Position numbers and translations under genes: made by a program
The notes under the pieces: model-generated
Told to the model about the DNA's origin: nothing
The model's database searches: none
The model's input: only the letters and a program-made list of their open reading frames with translations
Source of the DNA: Aquilaria yunnanensis
Lineage: Eukaryota > Streptophyta > Magnoliopsida > Malvales > Thymelaeaceae
Length of the DNA stretch: 64,000 nucleotides
Reading direction: 5' to 3'
Assembly: GCA_039654915.1 (NCBI GenBank)
Contig: CM077595.1
Coordinates: 49,817,501-49,881,500 of the forward strand
Shown: positions 1 to 11,700 of the stretch, in pieces
Layout of the letters: every line of letters begins with the position of its first letter
How positions within the stretch are numbered: position 1 is the stretch's first letter

Positions 1-1521
1 AGCTTAAGGATTGCACTTATTGAAGGTTTTGTGACCTAGTGTGAAGTGCACAATGATGGTAGCAAATTTAAGGGTTTCTAAAGCCCAAAGTTAGTACTAA
101 GAAGTGTTAAAATCCTTCTAATACTAGGCATTAGCATAAGGAGGGCTGCCATAGTGATTTACTTAAGTTCATTACATGTTTTATGGGCGGTTCTATGGTT
201 TATGTTGCTGCCATAATTCATGTGTTTGTTGGTTGTGAATGGCTGCTGCATTTGTTTGCTATATCTTGTATATATGCATTATTCTTTTTTTTTTTGTGTC
301 TTTGGATGCAGGTTTTAATGAGGGTCATATTTCCTTAAGAAACTAGGTGTTTCCCTTACTAAGTTTCGCAATAAAACTTACTCCCCTTAATTTTGTCATT
401 TCAGTTCCAACAAAAAATCAAATTCAAACTGACATTTATTGTTTGAGTTTCGATCTGGAATTTTAGGTATAAGATCTTCCATGTGTCTAGTTATCATATG
501 GAAAGTTTGGTGATTTTAGGAGCACATTTGGTATTTTAGTGATGGTGCTTATTGTGTTATGCAACAGTTGTCCAGCATCCTATTTTAGGACTCCATTGTG
601 TCTCAGGCAATGTTGTAATTTAGGTGCAAATCTAGCTTAGTTAAGACAATTATGTAGTGTATGCATGCATTTACCTGTAGTGTATGTAAAATGAGACAAG
701 TATGTAAACATTTAAGTAATGTTTTGACTATGTATGTGATGTGGTGCAAAGCTGTGTAAGTGTGAATGATAGGCTGCTTACTTGTAAATTCTATTTTGGC
801 CACATAAAGTTGCTAGATGCAAGAGCATGTAATTCCTATATGCATTGGACATGTATGGGATAGCCTTGGAGGGCTTACCCTTTGTGAATGAAGTGTTTGC
901 ACACTTACAAAATTTTGTATGGGCACTCAAAGTTCTATTTCTCCCCATGTAGGAAATTTTGACCTCACCTAGAGCACATTTAGATGTTGAATAGGATTTG
1001 GAATTTTTAAATTTGGAGCCATATAGCCAAAGATATGACTTTGTAATTTCGGCTAAGTTACTGTTCATTTGGTTAGAATTTTGTAACCAACTTAAAATAT
1101 CCATAACTTGGTCCATGGGTGGGCTATTGATGAAAACCAAATTCCTTGGTTTGCTTAAAGACTCTACTAGATAATGAAGCAAAATAAATAGGGGGTCACA
1201 TGGTTATATCAATGCAGTTTTTTGGAAGAAGATTCAGGTGTAGTGGCTGGTTACTTAAACATAACAATATTGCCTAATGTGTGGTAGCCAAGATTAAGAC
1301 TTGTGCTAGTGTATTCCTTCCTTGCTACCATGGTGTGCATAAAATTTGAATATGTGTGTAATGCTTGGACCAATATGCATGTGTTTACATAGTGCCCAAG
1401 ACGGCCACTTGGGTATGTACACTAAGGGTATTATTCTGATAGCCTACAGAACATACCAACCTTGGGAGTTTTAAATGCACAATTTTGGCACCATAACTAG
1501 ACTACCCAGGAATGGGTAACA
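1..1521 (+). repeat. LTR-A copy 1 (3' part of a Gypsy LTR, cut by window start)
   Basis: This is the 3' part of the long LTR family found again at 34,926, 44,557, 46,093, 49,931 and 53,824. The match runs to a terminal GGGTAACA at 1,514-1,521. That end is the inverted counterpart of the family start TGTTACC, so I place the LTR edge there. After it the sequence changes abruptly to minus-strand Athila RT. A TTTGGCACC string about 40 bp before the end looks like a primer site but lies inside the LTR in every copy. No coding potential is supported; the small minus-strand ORFs at 603-1,182 are chance frames. Whether this is a solo LTR or the end of a full element cannot be seen. Confidence 0.8.
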
Positions 1522-2300
1522 CACTCTCCATCTAGTAGTTGTCTAGGTGAGGATAAGCTCATTATGCTCATTCTAAACAATGGGCATTCTTCCTTTTTTG
1601 GGTACAACTTGAACCGGGCTCACCCATACACTATTTGAAAATGGAGTAAATCACTCAAGAACTTAACAACTTAATCACTTTGCCTTTCACTACCTCCTTG
1701 ACATTCAGATTCAACCTTTGTTGTAGTTGTACTACCAGTTTATGGTTCTTCTCCATTACAATGTTGTATGTGCAATAGGATGGATTGATCTGTTTTATAT
1801 TTGCAGTAGACCATGCTATGCCTCCCATCCATTTTTGCAGGAGTAGCAACAACTTCCTCTTCTATTATGCACTGAATAGAGCAAAGATAATCATTGGTAA
1901 TTTAGACTCCAGTGCCAAAAAGTTGTACTCTAGATGATTAAGCAACTTTTTAAGCTCCAAATCCAGATGTTCCTCAATTGAGATTTTTCTTTTCATTCTA
2001 ATTAAAGTAATTTGATCCTTTTTTTCTGCACTTTCTAAAACTCCTTCAGCATCCAATTGAACTACTAACTCTTGCTTTTCTAGAGTATTAATTTCCAACT
2101 CATTCCCTTGAGCCACACACTTCTAATTAATCATTCAAAATGCATTCCTAAAACCAATGAACAACTTTAGTGCCAACTGAGTCTAAAGAATAACAAGTAC
2201 CATCTTTATCAAGTAATTTTTATAGTACCATAAATATGAAAAGTGGCTTCTTCTAATCTTATTTTTAAGACAAGCATGCCACTTCGCACATTAATTATTG
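1522..2300 (-). pseudogene. Athila-type pol fragment (protease end to RT start)
   Basis: Read on the minus strand, this covers the stretch after the protease and the start of reverse transcriptase of an Athila-lineage Gypsy element. The frame around 1,865-2,116 carries a leucine-rich segment typical of the pre-RT linker. The frame at 1,655-1,852 resembles the Athila RT entry (ANIKQINPS, then NLNVKEVV). Further on, VQVVPKK-like and NEHNEL-like words match the RT N-terminus. The fragment stops at an R-W-R-V-C-like word, just before the expected IDYRKLN motif, where LTR-A is inserted. Stops and frameshifts interrupt it, so it is a pseudogene. Its upstream half lies 37 kb away at 39,496-41,400, displaced by Tat-F. 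Confidence 0.8.
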
Positions 2301-2656
2301 TGATGCTTTAGCACATCTTTGATGTACGACATGTTGAACCTCAGATAGAACTTCTCCTAAGTAGTAGCTGCAGCACTTGTAGAATAACGGCTAGTAGCTC
2401 CCCGGAGTGTGTTTCTGAGGGATGGATCCCTGATGCCCAAGTCAATATGTGAGGGGAGAAGTCATTACGAGTTAAGAGTATAGAACAAAAAAGAAGGATA
2501 CGTCTTGTTCTTTACCTAAGAGCCTCCCCCTATTATTCTTAGGAGGCTGGGAGGTAGAGGTCATTATGCTTAGCCAGAGTAGATCAGGACACGTGTTTGG
2601 CTGGATTTGGTTCATATCTTCAGGGAAGGGTGTCCATAATTGCCCATAGGTGGTTA
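2301..2656 (-). repeat. Tat-F 3' LTR, first part
   Basis: The sequence matches the right-hand LTR at 38,765 from its TGATGC start. It includes the imperfect inverted repeat around 2,393-2,445 with the GATGCCCAAGTCA word shared by all Tat LTRs here. A solo copia LTR interrupts it after GGTTA (2,652-2,656), and the LTR resumes at 4,072. On the minus strand this is the downstream LTR of Tat-F. Confidence 0.82.
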
Positions 2657-4066
2657 TGTTAGTGTTGTGCCTAAAAGCCAATCATGAGATGATTGTATTT
2701 TTGCACATTGAGCCATGATAATTGATAAAGGCTTTAGTCCAGCAACTATGTTTGTTGTTATGTTTTTGCGTATCATAATAAATATAATTGTAACCCTAGA
2801 ATAATGAGATTCTCAAATGTCCCTAGTCTAGTATTTTTGTGGAGTGGGTTACAATAATACATAATGACTAGCATATGTGGAGACTAATATGAGATATGTA
2901 GTCTACATGTGGGTACAAGTTGCAGAACTTGTTACTGGATCGACCCACCATGAGAACGCTACATGGATCGTTACATGAGTGTCATAAGTGATTCTCATAG
3001 TGATCACGGTATATGTAGTCCTTTGACCTAAGATCATCAAGGTTTTTTACATATGAGTGACATACTTTGATACTTCCCTTTGTTGCTCATAACTGAGTGA
3101 ATTTAAAGGAGGTCATTCGGTATCTCACATATCATGTGGAGGGATTTGTATGATCAAGATGAGATTTTTCCCTTCCATATAACGGGAGTGATATCTTCAG
3201 GCTCCTTGAAAGAGTGAGAGTTAGGAAATGCATGGCCATGCTCGGATGAGTTGATATATGATATCAATGTCATCAATTATAGTTAGTTTACTCAGTAATC
3301 AAGAAACCAAAGATTGGGCTATATGAGAGTGACACATTCCATGTCTCGTGCCTAGTCTTAATATCTTGGACAAAGGGACAATGGCATATATGGATAATGA
3401 TCATAAAGGTTTAGTCGAATCACCGACAATCTTGTTACTTGGGTAGCAATGATGTGTTGCTAGACACCGCTCATTGCTTATGATCATAAATGTGATTTAT
3501 GATCATTGCCAACTTGGTAAGACCCTATTGGGTTGCACACATAGAGCTATTTGGATTAGTAGAGTGCATGGGCTACTTATTTGGGTTATGGTTTCATGAT
3601 AATTTTGTGTTAATAATTGGCCCAAAAGTTGAGCCATTATTAAGCTCAAAATTAAAGCCTAATTGGATTAGGGCTGTGAAAACCATTAGGCCTGGAAGTT
3701 GAGTCTCACTATAAATACAACTTTTAGTGAGAAATTCACAGTTTTACCCTAGCCTACAAAAAAGGACAGCCACACTCTTCTCTTGCAATTCCTTGGAGGA
3801 CGCAAGCTAGCACTCAAGTGCAAGAGAAATGCATCTATCGAGACGTGGTGGAAGCGTGGTGATCTTGAGAGGCTCAGGTGGATACCATAGAGAGCTTGAA
3901 CACGTCAACTATTTATGTTTTGTGATTCGACTCTACAATTAGGTGAGAGATCTCAACCAAAATTAGGTATGAAAATTTTTGAACACTCAGTTTACCCCGT
4001 TTCACTTGGATCCTGGAGGATTTCGCTTAAATTCTACTACGCTTGTTTGGCTCCTAAAACCCTATA
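2657..4066 (+). repeat. Solo copia LTR (B1) with TSD GGTTA
   Basis: This 1.41-kb LTR starts TGTTAGTGTTGTGC and ends with GGCTCCTAAAACCCTATA, a mutated form of the family end CCCAACA. The 5-bp repeat GGTTA flanks it at 2,652-2,656 and 4,067-4,071. The uninterrupted Tat-F LTR at 39,11x shows that site once, so this is a clean solo LTR. There is no internal sequence. It belongs to the same family as the LTRs at 4,376, 29,483, 31,543 and 35,496. The ORF at 3,499-3,702 is not a gene. Confidence 0.92.
3710..3717 (+). promoter_or_regulatory. TATA box of copia LTR B1
   Basis: TATAAATA follows the word GTCTCAC. The same position is kept in the other copia LTRs of the window, for example 30,541-30,548. 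Transcription would start about 30 bp downstream and define the U3/R border of the LTR. This is inferred from position and conservation only. Confidence 0.6.
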
Positions 4067-4071
4067 GGTTA

Positions 4072-4375
4072 TGCCCAGATGGTAGTGGTATGTGCGAGGT
4101 TTCTGTTTGAGATCCCCCAATTGTATTTGTCATTTCTCCTTAAGACCCCTCGGGGATCTGAGACTCTTTTGGATAAGGATTTCCCTCAAGGTTGACTGGA
4201 GAAAGCCTTCCAAATACGCAGAATATTTTCAGCACGCATTTCTTCTGTCAAAGGTGATAGACCTACGGTCCCGAGGCTAGTAATATATACTCCCGAGGAT
4301 GGCAAAGCATCTTTTTCTAAAGTCGATCGTATACCTTTCTGAGGGTGGTGTAGCTCATTCTCCCAAGGTTGGTCA
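4072..4375 (-). repeat. Tat-F 3' LTR, second part
   Basis: This is a continuation of the Tat LTR after solo copia LTR B1. It aligns with 39,122-39,430 of the other Tat-F LTR through words such as AGACCCCTCGGGGATCTGA and GAGGCTAGTAATATA. A copia LTR replaces the last 60 or so bases from 4,376, preceded by GGTCA (probable left target copy). Short repeats of a CCGAGG/GGTGG type run through it. Confidence 0.8.
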
Positions 4376-5780
4376 TGATGGGTTTCGGGAGCCAAACAGC
4401 GCAGCGGAATTTAACCGAAACCCTCCAGGATCCAAGTGAAACTGGGTAAACTGGGTGTTCAAAAATTTCATACCTAATTTTTGGTTGATATCTTTCACTC
4501 AACTGTAGAGTCGAATCACAAAACTTGAACAGTTGACGTGTTCAGGCTCTCTATGGTATCCACATGAGCCTCTCGGGATCACCACGCTTCCACCGCGTCC
4601 CGGAAGATGCATTTCTCTTGCGCTCGCAGTACTAGCTTGCGTCCTCCAAGGAATTGCAAGAGAAGAGTGCGGCTGTCCTTTTGGGAGGCTAGGGCAAGGA
4701 GACCTACGAATTTCTCACTAGAAGTTGTATTTATAGTGAGACTGAACTTCTAGGCCTAATGGGTTTCAAAGCCCTAATCCAATTAGGATTTCATTTCGGG
4801 CTTAATAATGGCTCAACTCTTGGGCCCATTATTAATATGAAATTAAAGTAAAACCATAACCCAAATAATTAGCCCATGCACTCTAATGATCCAAATAGCT
4901 CTATTTGTGTGACTCTTATCACCTTGGCAATGATCATAAATCACATTTATGATCATAAACAATGAGCGGTGTCTAGCAACACATCATTGCTACTCAAGTG
5001 ACAAGATTGTCGATGATTCGACTAAACCTTCATCATCATCACCGATATATGCCATTGTCCCTTTGTCCAAGATATCAAGACTAAGCACGAGACATGGAAT
5101 GTGTCACTCTCATATAGCCCAATGTTTGGTTTATTGATTACCGAGTAGACTAACTTAAACTGATGACATTGATATCATATATCAACTCATCCGAGCATGG
5201 CCATGCATTTTCTAAGTCTCACTCTATTAAGGCGCCCGAAGATATCACTCCTGTTACATAGGAGGGACAAATCCCATCTTGATCATACAAATCCCTCCGC
5301 ATGATATGTGACATACCCAATGACCTCCTCCAAGTTCACTCAGTTACGAGCAACAAAGGAAAGTATCAAAGTATGTGACTCACATGTAGGGGACCTTGAT
5401 GATCTTAGGTCGAAGGACTACATATACCATGATCACTATGAGAATCACTTATGACACTCATATAATGATCCATGTAGTGTTCTCATGGTGGGTCGGTCCA
5501 GTACACAAGTTCTCTAACTTGTACTCATATGTAGACTACATATCTCATATTAGTCTCCACATATGCTAGTCGTTCTGTATTATTGCAACCCGCTCCACAA
5601 TAATACTAGACCATGAATGTTTGAGAATATCATTATTCTAGGGTTACAATTATGTTTCTTATGTTACACAAAAACAAAACAACAAACATAATAGTTGGAT
5701 TAATGCCTTAATAAAATATCATGACTCAATGTGCAAAAATACAATCATCTCATGATTGGCTTTTGGGCACAACACTAACA
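4376..5780 (-). repeat. 3' LTR of copia element B2
   Basis: The plus-strand start TGATGGGTTTCGGG is the reverse complement of the LTR 3' end. The plus-strand end ACACTAACA is the reverse complement of TGTTAGTGT. Length is 1,405 bp. It is in opposite orientation to the solo LTR B1, with 309 bp between them, so the pair forms a large inverted repeat. The small ORFs at 4,533-5,137 lie in the LTR and are not genes. Confidence 0.88.
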
Positions 5781-5793
5781 ATCTCCCACTTTC
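5781..5793 (-). other. Polypurine tract of copia B2
   Basis: On the minus strand the tract reads AAAGTGGGAGAT directly before the LTR start TGTTAG. This is the usual GGGAGAT-TGTTAG context of plant copia elements. It marks the priming site for plus-strand DNA and fixes the 3' LTR border at 5,780/5,781. Confidence 0.85.
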
Positions 5794-5794
5794 A

Positions 5795-6900
5795 CTAATG
5801 CCAATCATCCATGTATCTAATACGAACGGACCTAGAATGGCTATCATGCTTTTGCTGCGCAAGGGGCTTTGTCAGTGGATCAGCAATGTTACTGTCTGTC
5901 GAAGTCCTGCATATCCTTACATCATCCCTCTCGATGATCTCCCTGATGAGATGATAGCGTAGGAGTATGTGTTTGGATCGCTGGCAAGATCGAGGTTCCT
6001 TAGCCTGTGCGATTGCTCCATTGTTGTCACAATAGAGCTCTATCGGGTCGACAATGCTTGGAACCACTCCAAGTTCAGCGATGAACTTCTTGATCCAAAC
6101 TGCCTACTTCGCAGCATCAGAGGCGGCAATGTACTCAGATTCTGTTGTAGAGTCAGCTACTGTCTCTTGCTTTGAACTCTTCCAGCTCACAGCACTACCA
6201 CCAATACAAAACACATAACCAGATTGCGATCTAAAATCATCCTTATCGAATTGGAAGCTTGCATCAGTGTAACCCCTTACAACGAGCTCATCTTCACCTC
6301 CAAAGACCAAGAATGCATCCTTAGTCCTTCGTAAGTGCTTAAGGATGTTCTTAACAGCTATCCAGTGACTCTCACTGGGGTTTGATTTGTACCTACTCAT
6401 TATGCTCAAAGCATATGAGACATCGGGACGAGTACATATCATGGCATACATGATAGATCCAATTGCTGAGGCATATGGAATCTTACTCATGCGCTCCCTC
6501 TCCTCGGTTATACTTGGACACTGAGATCTAGAAAGAGTGATACCATATGACATAGGCAAGAATCCTTTCTTGGAATCTTGCATGCTAAACCTCTTTAGCA
6601 CCTTGTCAATATATGTACTTTGACTTAGGCCAAGAAGCTTTCTAGATCTATCTCAATAGATCCTGATGCCTAACACACAGGCTGGTTCACCCAAGTCCTT
6701 CATAGAGAAACATTTCCCTAGCCAAGTCTTCACAGACTGTAGCTCAGGAATGTCATTCCCGATGAGTAGTATGTCATTTACATACAACACCAAGAAAACA
6801 ATAGTGCTCCCACTAACCTTCTTGTAGACACAAGGTTCATCTTCATTTTTGATAAAACCAAACTCTTGGAGGACTTCATCACACCACGTAAGAAAAATAC
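5795..6900 (-). pseudogene. Copia pol fragment: RT C-terminal half and RNase H
   Basis: On the minus strand the recognisable order is an RT catalytic segment reading L-Y-V-N-D-I-L-L (about 6,775-6,800), then CTRPDVSYAL, YTDASFQ, SWKSSKQETV and AEYIAASDAAK-like words, and finally YCDNNGAIAQAKEP and NIADPLTKPL of the copia RNase H. The catalytic YVDD is changed to YVND, a G-to-A type change that would abolish polymerase activity. Stops occur near 6,650 and at the frame changes near 6,100 and 6,600. The frame ends at about 5,795, immediately before the polypurine tract. It encoded the replication enzymes of a cytoplasmic virus-like particle and is now inactive. Confidence 0.85.
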
Positions 6901-7163
6901 CATGCCAAGATAAGCATTAAGCCTAATTTCATGCCATGTGGCACCTAACCGAATTTGCAAGCTTTCACTTAGTCAATCACTTTGTTCTCGGGTCAAAGCT
7001 CCTAGTTTGAGCTTAGTTAGTGTTATTGGCTTTGGAGGCTCGAGTTTTGCCAGATTGGTGATGAATTAGAGATGAAATTGAATTTTCAAGTTATTCAAGT
7101 GCAATTCGGCCTTAGGAGATCTTGGAGTTGCATTAGCAAGCTTGAATTCTTGAATTTGGAAGT
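6900..7163 (+). repeat. Old chromovirus LTR remnant (D), left piece
   Basis: This is non-coding DNA between the copia pol fragment and element C. It is the left flank of element C; the right flank continues at 29,440-29,482 and 30,900-31,542. The combined host resembles a diverged relative of the element C LTR. The last bases GAAGT (7,159-7,163) are the left target copy of element C. The left limit is uncertain by about 60 bp. Confidence 0.5.
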
Positions 7164-10133
7164 TGTTAGGCTCACCTCCTAAGTGGTTGGATTAGGCCAG
7201 GAAGCATTAACAAAATAATGAAGACTAATGAGAGGACTATGGGAACTAGTACAGTGGTCTATGTGCAAAGCTGGAAACTTTCAGGACTTAAATGCACATA
7301 GAAACTGGGCTATGGAAATGCTGATAGAAATCCAAGAAAGGGGACCAAAGTGTACACTTAGATGAGTGGTACAATTAAAACTATCAACTTTGAGATGGAG
7401 ATTTCGGCCACGCAAGTTTATTTGATGACTAGTGCAAGACTAGACCAAGTTTAGTGGACAACAATGATTACTACTCATGTCTTGTCTAACACTAAAGAAC
7501 TATTCACTAGTTAACTAGTTAAACTAACTAGTTTTTATACTAGACTTATGGCCGGTTTCGCATGGGAATTATGGCACTTTGGTACTTGTGCTATTTTGTG
7601 CATGGCATTATGAGCCATGAAGAAACTTAAGTACCTAAGTGAACACATGTTTTAATGGTGCTGGTGTGACCGTGAATGAGTGAGGGCATCATTGTTTCAT
7701 GCAAAGAAATGAAAGCAAACGTTAGGATATTACCCAACTATTATACATGTGTCTTTCGGCCGAAAGTAGTCAAGGCCATTTGGTTGCCATTTTGGGTTAC
7801 TTTGCTCTTCACTTGGCCGAAAGTGTTCTTGAGAGCTTCACCTTAGAAATCGGTCTTGAATTCAAGAAATCTTGAAGGCATTTGAAGGATTCAAGCTTGG
7901 AAGATAGTTTCGGCACAAGGCAACTTGGAATCAAGCTTTGATGTTGAATTTCGGTGAAGGGCCGAGCCAAATCAAGCTAGGGTTCCAAGGTATTTCTTGT
8001 GTTTCCTTGATTCCATGGTAATTCTTCCGTGAGCAAGAAGTTTAAGTGCTCAATTGTTGTTGTGTCAAGCTAATTGAGCAAGTATTGTGTTGGTTTGAAA
8101 GTTTGTTATTGTCCAAAAGTGATGGATGACTTAGCTTGATGTTCTTCTTAGTTTACATGGAAATTAATCCATGATTCAAGTTTATTGATGCCTATTTGAT
8201 CTTATGCTAGACAAATTTGAGTGAAGAACATCAAAAGGGTGCAAGTTGGTGTTTGGCCGAAAGGTTCATTTTGAGGTAACTTCATGTTCTTCATTTGATT
8301 ACATGGTAATGGTGCCATGAACAAGGTTTATTGATGATTAAATGATTATATGCTGGGTTAGATTGAGGAAGAACATTAATGTATGGAATTGGGCATTTTG
8401 GTCGAGAGCTTGAACTAGTATAGTTTGGTGTTCTTCAATGAATACATGGTAGTTGATCCATGAGTAAGTGTTGTTGATGCCTATTTGTTGTTATGGTAGG
8501 CTATTTGAGTGAAGAACACTTGGGCATTGAAAGTTGGCTTTGTGGCCAAAAGCTATTTTGTGGTAGGGTTCACTAACACTTGATTATGCTTGGTGAATTA
8601 CCATGGTTCAAGTGTTTAGAGTGGCTAAGTGATAGTTAAAATTTGCCAAATGACTTTAGTTGCTTGATGGGGTATTGAGAATACATTCGGTTTACTTGTT
8701 GATTAGCTAATTAACTAATGTACATGTACAAGAAATGCAAGCAAGTGTGGCCTAATTGCTTAGCATTTTGGAGCTCTAAATGGAAGTGGAATGTTTGATG
8801 GTATTTGGTGTGCAAATAAAATGCACATGTGTACATGTATGGTATAATGGCCGAGACCACTATGTGGTGTGTGTGTGATTTATTGTGTGCTTTGGTGTTT
8901 TCCATGTGCTTGCTAACCAACTTATGTTATTGTGAATTATATGCCATGGTTAATTATCATGTATATGTATATGCTTGGTTTTCGTTGTCTTTGTGTTTGT
9001 TTTGCAGGTAAGTTGAGCTAATAGGAGGTTAAGCTTTGAGTGAATACTCAGCTTAACTAAATAGACTCTTATTGAGTGTTATTTGAAAAGTGAATCCTAC
9101 TGAGTTTATACTTACTGCCCATCCCATTAGTTTTCAGGAAAGGACATAGGGCCTAAGTAGTGCTAACTTGGTTTGTGCTTGTGCTTAGTACTAGCTTGCT
9201 TATTTTCCAAGGTATGTGCCAATGGATGATTGGCTTAGTGAATTTGGTTCATTACAAGTCTTATATCTTGTTGGCCGAGACTTATGAGTTAAGTTTGCAG
9301 GCTGTAGTGTGGGGGACCTGTCTAGGAAAGCATTATGGATACTTGGACCTTGGCTCTGATTGTAGTTTTTACTTTTATGACAATGAACATGGCAATTGGG
9401 TTGGTGCTGCAGTGTGTGCTTCTGTATGGGATCCTTAAGGTTATGTTTGACCATTAATGGTCTTGGTCTGTATTTAACTTGGCATGGACAACTTATGGAC
9501 TCATGGCATGTAGCCATGTTAGGTGCTAGGTAGACTACCTTTTGAGTGTACATATATGTAGTCTTGATGCCTAGGCTAGTGTTGGCTTTGTTGGACTTGT
9601 ATGCCAAGTTATGTATGGACTTATGGATGGTTTTGTGCTTGTATATATATGTTGAATGCTATGGGCCAAGGTTTGGCACTTTTATGTATAAAGTTATGGG
9701 CCTATTCTTGGATAAGTGTTGTGAACCTCCATGTGTACTTATGTTGGCCGAGAAGATCATGTGCATTTTAGCATAGTGTTTTCAAATTAAAGTATCTTCT
9801 GTGGGCTTCTTGGTTGCCATATAAGTAGCACACTTGATTGCACACCATATATGCACCTGAAATTTCATTTAGTGTTGCCTTGCTTGATATACAAGTAATC
9901 TATTAATACCTTGCTTATTTTGCAAGTTAGTGGTATTGGGCCTTGCCTCTGCTACAAGGAAATTATTGGACTTGTGTCAAAGCCTCCTGGGCCGCCTCCC
10001 AGGCTTCTCAACTTAAGAAAATAAGACTTAATGTTGCCATTGCTTGCTTGGCCAAATTAAAGAATTTATAATTAGAGTTGGGTTGAGAGTTAAACTAGAA
10101 ACTTATAGGCTAGGGCCTGTGTGAGGTGTGACA
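7164..10133 (+). repeat. 5' LTR of element C
   Basis: This 2.97-kb LTR is the fuller of the pair; the 3' LTR lacks the part equivalent to about 7,334-8,181. It ends GAGGTGTGACA at 10,133, followed nine bases later by the Met-tRNA primer site. ORFs at 8,829-9,011 and 9,160-9,438 recur in the 3' LTR only because the two LTRs are near-identical copies. They look non-coding. Many GGCCGA words are scattered along it. Confidence 0.9.
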
Positions 10134-10142
10134 GGCTTTGTT

Positions 10143-10154
10143 TGGTATCAGAGC
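10143..10154 (+). other. Primer binding site of element C (initiator Met-tRNA)
   Basis: TGGTATCAGAGC is the standard complement of the plant initiator methionine tRNA 3' end. It lies nine bases after the LTR end, as in Tekay-type chromoviruses. Minus-strand DNA synthesis would start here. Confidence 0.93.
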
Positions 10155-10221
10155 CTGCTTCTTTACTATGATCAGAGCTTAGCCTAGACAGTGCCCCACT
10201 TAGGTCTAACTTATATAAGAC

Positions 10222-11700
10222 TTGTATTATTTGGATATATGTGAATATCTGCAATTGAAAGTGCAGGATGAGAACCAGAGGCAGGGACAGGGATTCCCTG
10301 AGACAAGTAGAAGCACTGCAGCCCATCATGTAGAGGGACTGCAGGAAAATGTGCCTGAAACTCAGGCTGAAGAAAAGGAACATAATATGGCCGAAGAGCC
10401 CACTGCCAGGTACCAAGCACCTGGACCCAGTAGAGACAGACAAGAGAGAATAGAGGTAATGATGGAGTCACTGCATGCCACTGTGGCTCAGTTAGTGCTG
10501 GGAATGCAATCCTTGGCTAGTGGCCAAGCCCAGAATCAGGAAGAGTCAGAACCAGCAGAGGCTAAAGGGAGAAGAAGGAGAAGGAGGCCTGGCAAAGAGC
10601 CAGTGGGTTATGACCAATCCAGTAGAGCTGGAGGGAACCAAGAGGAAGAGGAAGCAGATGAGGAAAGGAGGCGCCCAAGGGCCAGGAGAATGAGATCAGA
10701 AGTGAGGCAGGAGCCCAGAGTAGAGGAGGAGGAGGATGACAGCCTAGACATAGAGGAGAGAGATGCATATATATACTCCCGAGGGACTGAACCCTCTACT
10801 GAGGAGACCATAATGAGAAGCAGGTCATCCAGGGATAAATCCAGTAGCAGAGATGAGAGTAGGATAAGGCACAGCAGAGGAGTACTAAAGGAGGGCCAGT
10901 TAGAGGCATTCCTGGCACTAAAACCTCCAGTCTTCAGAGGAAGGTGTGACCCAGAGGAGGCAGAATTCTGGGTATATCAAATAGAGAAGATATTGGAAAG
11001 AATGGAAGTTACTTCCGCTCAGAAGGTACTGCTAGCCACTTTCAGGCTAGAAGGAAATGTTGAACTCTGGTGGAGGGCAGTACAGAGGAGTTATCAGGAG
11101 AGGAACTAGAGGAGACTTCCAGACAGGAGGAGGGCTATAAGATGGGCTGACTTCCTCAGGGTCTTTCATCAGTAGTACGTTGGTGAGGCACAGAAAGACC
11201 AAAAACAAGTAGAGTTTGACCAATTCGAGTAGGGGGATCTCAGTGTACTGGAGTATGAGTAGAGATTTAACAGCTTGATTAGGTATGCCCCACAATATGA
11301 AGGGCAGGAAGAGCTGATAACCAAGAGGTTCATCAGGGGGCTGAGACCTGAATTGGGACAGATACTCAGGGCGATAGGAGCTAGAGATTACTATACAGTT
11401 ATGCAAAGTGCCATGGCTTTAGAGCAGGAGTTCTAGGAACAGTTTAAAAGTGGGCCTGGAAGTGGAAGTGGAACAAAGAAAGGTCAGCAATCAAAAAGGC
11501 CGAGAGAAGAGAAGGATGCAGGAGGCACCAGGAGAGGGAATAAGAAAGAAAGAGGATCACAACCACAGTAGTATGGTCCTCGGTGCAACACCTGTGGGAA
11601 GTTTCATGGCAATAAGCCATGCTTCAAGACTTCCACTGGTTGTCATAGATGTGGAGCCCCAGATCACTGGGTGAGAGATTGTCCAAAGTGGGGTGAGGGC
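10222..11700 (+). pseudogene. gag: gag of element C, with TAG stops
   Basis: This encoded the nucleocapsid protein that forms the virus-like particle. An Arg/Glu-rich N-terminal half is followed by the capsid-like segment (LALKPPVFRGRCDPEEAEFW at about 10,912-10,971, then WWRAV) and a typical RYAPQ...FIRGL run. A CX2CX4HX4C zinc knuckle sits at 11,641-11,682. One frame runs through, broken by TAG at 11,107, 11,173, 11,230, 11,260, 11,434 and 11,569. The expected ATG at 10,268 lies in another frame, so a frameshift near 10,270-10,335 is likely. No other type of stop occurs in this frame. The protein cannot be made as a whole. Confidence 0.85.

Larger units (their letters stand above)
4376..6900 (-). 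mobile_element. B2: copia element (Tork/Angela type), 3' end only
   Basis: The element lies on the minus strand and comprises a 3' LTR (4,376-5,780), a polypurine tract (5,781-5,793) and the RNase H and RT end of pol (5,795 to about 6,900). The upstream part (integrase, protease, gag and 5' LTR) is absent. At about 6,900-6,960 the sequence passes into an old chromovirus LTR remnant that hosts element C. The missing half was probably removed by the deletion that ends at 32,342. The lineage call rests on recognisable pol motifs and the LTR/polypurine context; the exact right limit is uncertain. Confidence 0.75.

Noticed and set aside
1475..1500. TTTGGCACCATAACT as a primer binding site of LTR-A
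   Set aside because: It lies inside the LTR in every copy; the true end GGTAACA is 20-40 bp further and matches the inverted LTR start.
2657..4066. MITE or DNA transposon reading of the repeated 1.4-kb unit starting TGTTAGTGTTGTGC
   Set aside because: The same sequence is the 3' LTR of a copia element next to its polypurine tract at 5,781, with TG...CA ends and 5-bp duplications.
8829..9438. ORFs repeated at 27,262-27,444 and 28,466-28,744 with nearly identical proteins
   Set aside because: They lie inside the two LTRs of element C, which are near-identical because they arose from one insertion. Their composition (Cys/Tyr/Trp rich) is that of translated non-coding DNA.
10090..10811. Minus-strand ORFs over element C gag
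   Set aside because: They mirror the Glu/Arg-rich gag frame and match no family.
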